Assembly (NCBI RefSeq): GCF_019649055.1
Contig: NW_026570248.1
Coordinates: forward strand, 372,001-436,000
Reading direction: 5' to 3'
DNA length: 64,000 nucleotides
Source of the DNA: Paramacrobiotus metropolitanus
Lineage: Eukaryota > Tardigrada > Eutardigrada > Parachela > Macrobiotidae
Part shown: piece by piece, positions 62,282-64,000 of the stretch
Numbering within the stretch: the first letter of the stretch is position 1
How the letters are laid out: each line of letters starts with the position of its first letter
Made by a program: the position numbers and the translations under genes
The notes under the pieces: model-generated
The model's input: only the letters and a program-made list of their open reading frames with translations
Databases searched by the model: none
What the model was told of the DNA's origin: nothing

Positions 62282-64000
62282 TCATTCTTCGTCACTGTCG
62301 ACCTGTACTGTCTGAAGCTTTTTCATCGTCTTTTGGTCCACATCTTCCGGATTAATGCCATATTTAAACTGCAGCTTTTTCTTCCAATGCAATCCACGCA
62401 TTAGCTTTCGCCAGTTGTCAGTAGCTCTCTGCGACTTCTTCGATTTTTCTTCCGCGATGATCTTATCCTACAAAGCCATAATGTCAAAAGTTTCATGTAA
62501 CAACTTGCTGAATTTTCGTGCCAAATTCACAGAAAGAAACAATTCGACTGATTCAGAACTGCGTTCATTTAAAGGGCTCCAAACAAACAGGCTAAAAATA
62601 AATGAAGTCTGGAGCCATAACTCTGGACTGAAAAAAAGCTAATTCCGAAAGTGCACCTGCTCATTATTCCAAGCATCCATCAGTGTATCCGCAAATTCTT
62701 CGCACACAATCCATCCGTCCATAATCGGATGACAGTGTCCGCCACCAAAACTCCAACCGGTCATGGCAGCCGCGCAGTCAATATCCAACTGCTTCGCGAC
62801 ACGGTGGATGTTTTTTATCGGGATATGAACACAACCGATCGGTAGCATCGATGGCTGGAACATATCCACATTTCCATATTCATTCCTCGGGACTTTACCC
62901 TAAAAATGCAAGTTGCTGCATTGGGACGCTAGCGTTCTGTATGCTTAACTCACGTTCTTCGCCACAGGATTAACGTAATCCATTGTTTGCCAGTATCCAT
63001 ACAAGGGTGCCATTTGTTCTTTAGGCTTTTTCTTTCTCAGCAATGGCATCCAGCAAATCAGCAGTTGGATCATCGCGCTTTCGTCGCTTAACACGTCGCT
63101 GAATTTTCTTTACTTCCTTGTATGGCTTCTCACCAATTTTTGATCAAGCGAGCCTCTTTCAGCCAATTCTCGCGCGTGTGTAACAGGTGGACCACATCTC
63201 GAAGATACACGGGTTCATCTTTGACATGGTCAACTGGAACTGGGTTCGGCGGATAAATGGCTTCATATTTCAAGAGATGACGTGGTACAATGTACAGCGG
63301 ATGACCTATCCAGTGAGTGAGTCAGTAAAAAAAACGATCACCGTTCGAAAACTACTTTTCTATTCTTTGACATCACCATCAAAAGCATACTATTGACATT
63401 TTGTATGGTAATCACACTCGCAGATACCGCACCTTTAAACTCCTGCACGGTTTTTGGCCTAGGACGTGCCAATAACATATCTTTAATTTTCTCATCTTCC
63501 TCTTCATCCCGCTTTTTATCCTTTGGCTTGAAAACTGCCATTGTTTCCTTCCACCATTCAACGTCAACTTGCAGCTTGCGATTCACGGTCAGCCAGTTCT
63601 GACAGAACACAGCAGTAACATCTTTGGCACTATTTTCTTCACCGAAGGCAACAACATATTGTATGGGTTGGGAGGCATCACGTTCGCACTCCTCAAAACG
63701 GTTGACGTCTCCCAGGATACAATGTACTGGCACATAGACCTTCGATTTCGGACAGTAAACGTCCAACCAATAGTCAACACCAGCGCCACGTTTCGGAACA
63801 AAATTATTATTGGATTTCTTAGGTGAAATGATGGAAGTTGTCGCTCCAGCATCCACCTGTCTGTACAATTAGGCGTAATTATAAGTTATAACAGTAATTC
63901 AAATCATTCCCGGAAGTATTTAAACTAAAGTTAATCGAGAAAAAATCAGCAAAAGTATGCCATACTTTCCTCATGGTCAGTTTCTTGTGCCTATTTAAAT
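62282..64000 (-). CDS. XPC: XPC/Rad4 DNA damage recognition protein, 5' partial, with two frameshifts
   Basis: Nuclear sensor that opens damaged DNA for global-genome nucleotide excision repair. Minus-strand exons in view: 63860..63433, 63305..62954, 62899..62657, 62467..62282. They cover the end of the transglutaminase-like domain ([18 protein letters not shown]), BHD1 ([19 protein letters not shown]), BHD2 ([32 protein letters not shown]), BHD3 ([41 protein letters not shown]) and a basic tail ([14 protein letters not shown]). In exon 63305..62954 homology requires skipping one base at each of two A5 runs (about 63136-63140 and 63028-63032); read literally, the frame stops. Upstream exons lie beyond the window. 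Confidence 0.92.

Noticed and set aside
62997-63140. A 35-bp GT-AG intron in XPC that would also restore the reading frame
   Set aside because: 35 bp is shorter than any other intron here, and it would remove the [10 protein letters not shown] block that matches the family.

Overview
This is eukaryotic nuclear DNA. Every recognisable gene is split by many short GT-AG introns, mostly 50-120 bp, and there are no operons or b acterial-style gene starts. The gene set (PALS1/stardust, dystroglycan, an IP3 receptor with an invertebrate-type pore, XPC, TBC1D2, BUD13, and a protein that may be the arthropod family shavenoid) indicates a compact invertebrate genome. An ecdysozoan is likely and a tardigrade is possible, but the sequence alone does not settle the phylum. 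All exon boundaries below were placed by hand from reading frame, splice signals and remembered family homology.

Layout. 1-2925 (+): PALS1/stardust MAGUK, 5' end off the window. 5012-7341 (+): BUD13. 7908-18470 (-): dystroglycan, with a 7.3 kb first intron that holds a MITE-like element and a long hairpin. 18471-27340: 8.9 kb with no gene I can support. 27341-40972 (-): complete inositol 1,4,5-trisphosphate receptor in about 43 exons. 42692-44376 (-): double-stranded-RNA-binding protein with an uncertain exon structure. 45074-45596 (+): small U1-type zinc-finger protein resembling ZMAT5. 46552-47340: a reading frame broken by stops. 47590-52756 (+): signal-peptide, single-pass membrane protein, tentatively shavenoid-like. 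53206-54780 (-): unrecognised tail-anchored protein. 56406-56850 (-): retrotransposon coding remnant. 57202-61776 (+): TBC1D2/Armus-type Rab GAP. 62282 to the right edge (-): XPC/Rad4, 5' end off the window.

The genes are unrelated housekeeping, polarity, signalling and repair functions and do not form a pathway. BUD13 and the ZMAT5-like protein both belong to splicing. PALS1 and dystroglycan are both membrane-polarity or adhesion components.

The most interesting structures are these: a 34-bp-arm hairpin at 4271-4344 with a TAATATTAC apex like that of rolling-circle replication origins; two transposon-like elements inside introns; a 57-bp IP3-receptor intron that is in frame and stop-free; a splice-phase conflict in the same gene; two +1 shifts at A5 runs in XPC; and a dystroglycan that keeps the furin and Gly-Ser processing sites but has a very short mucin region. 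I found no clearly new multi-gene system.
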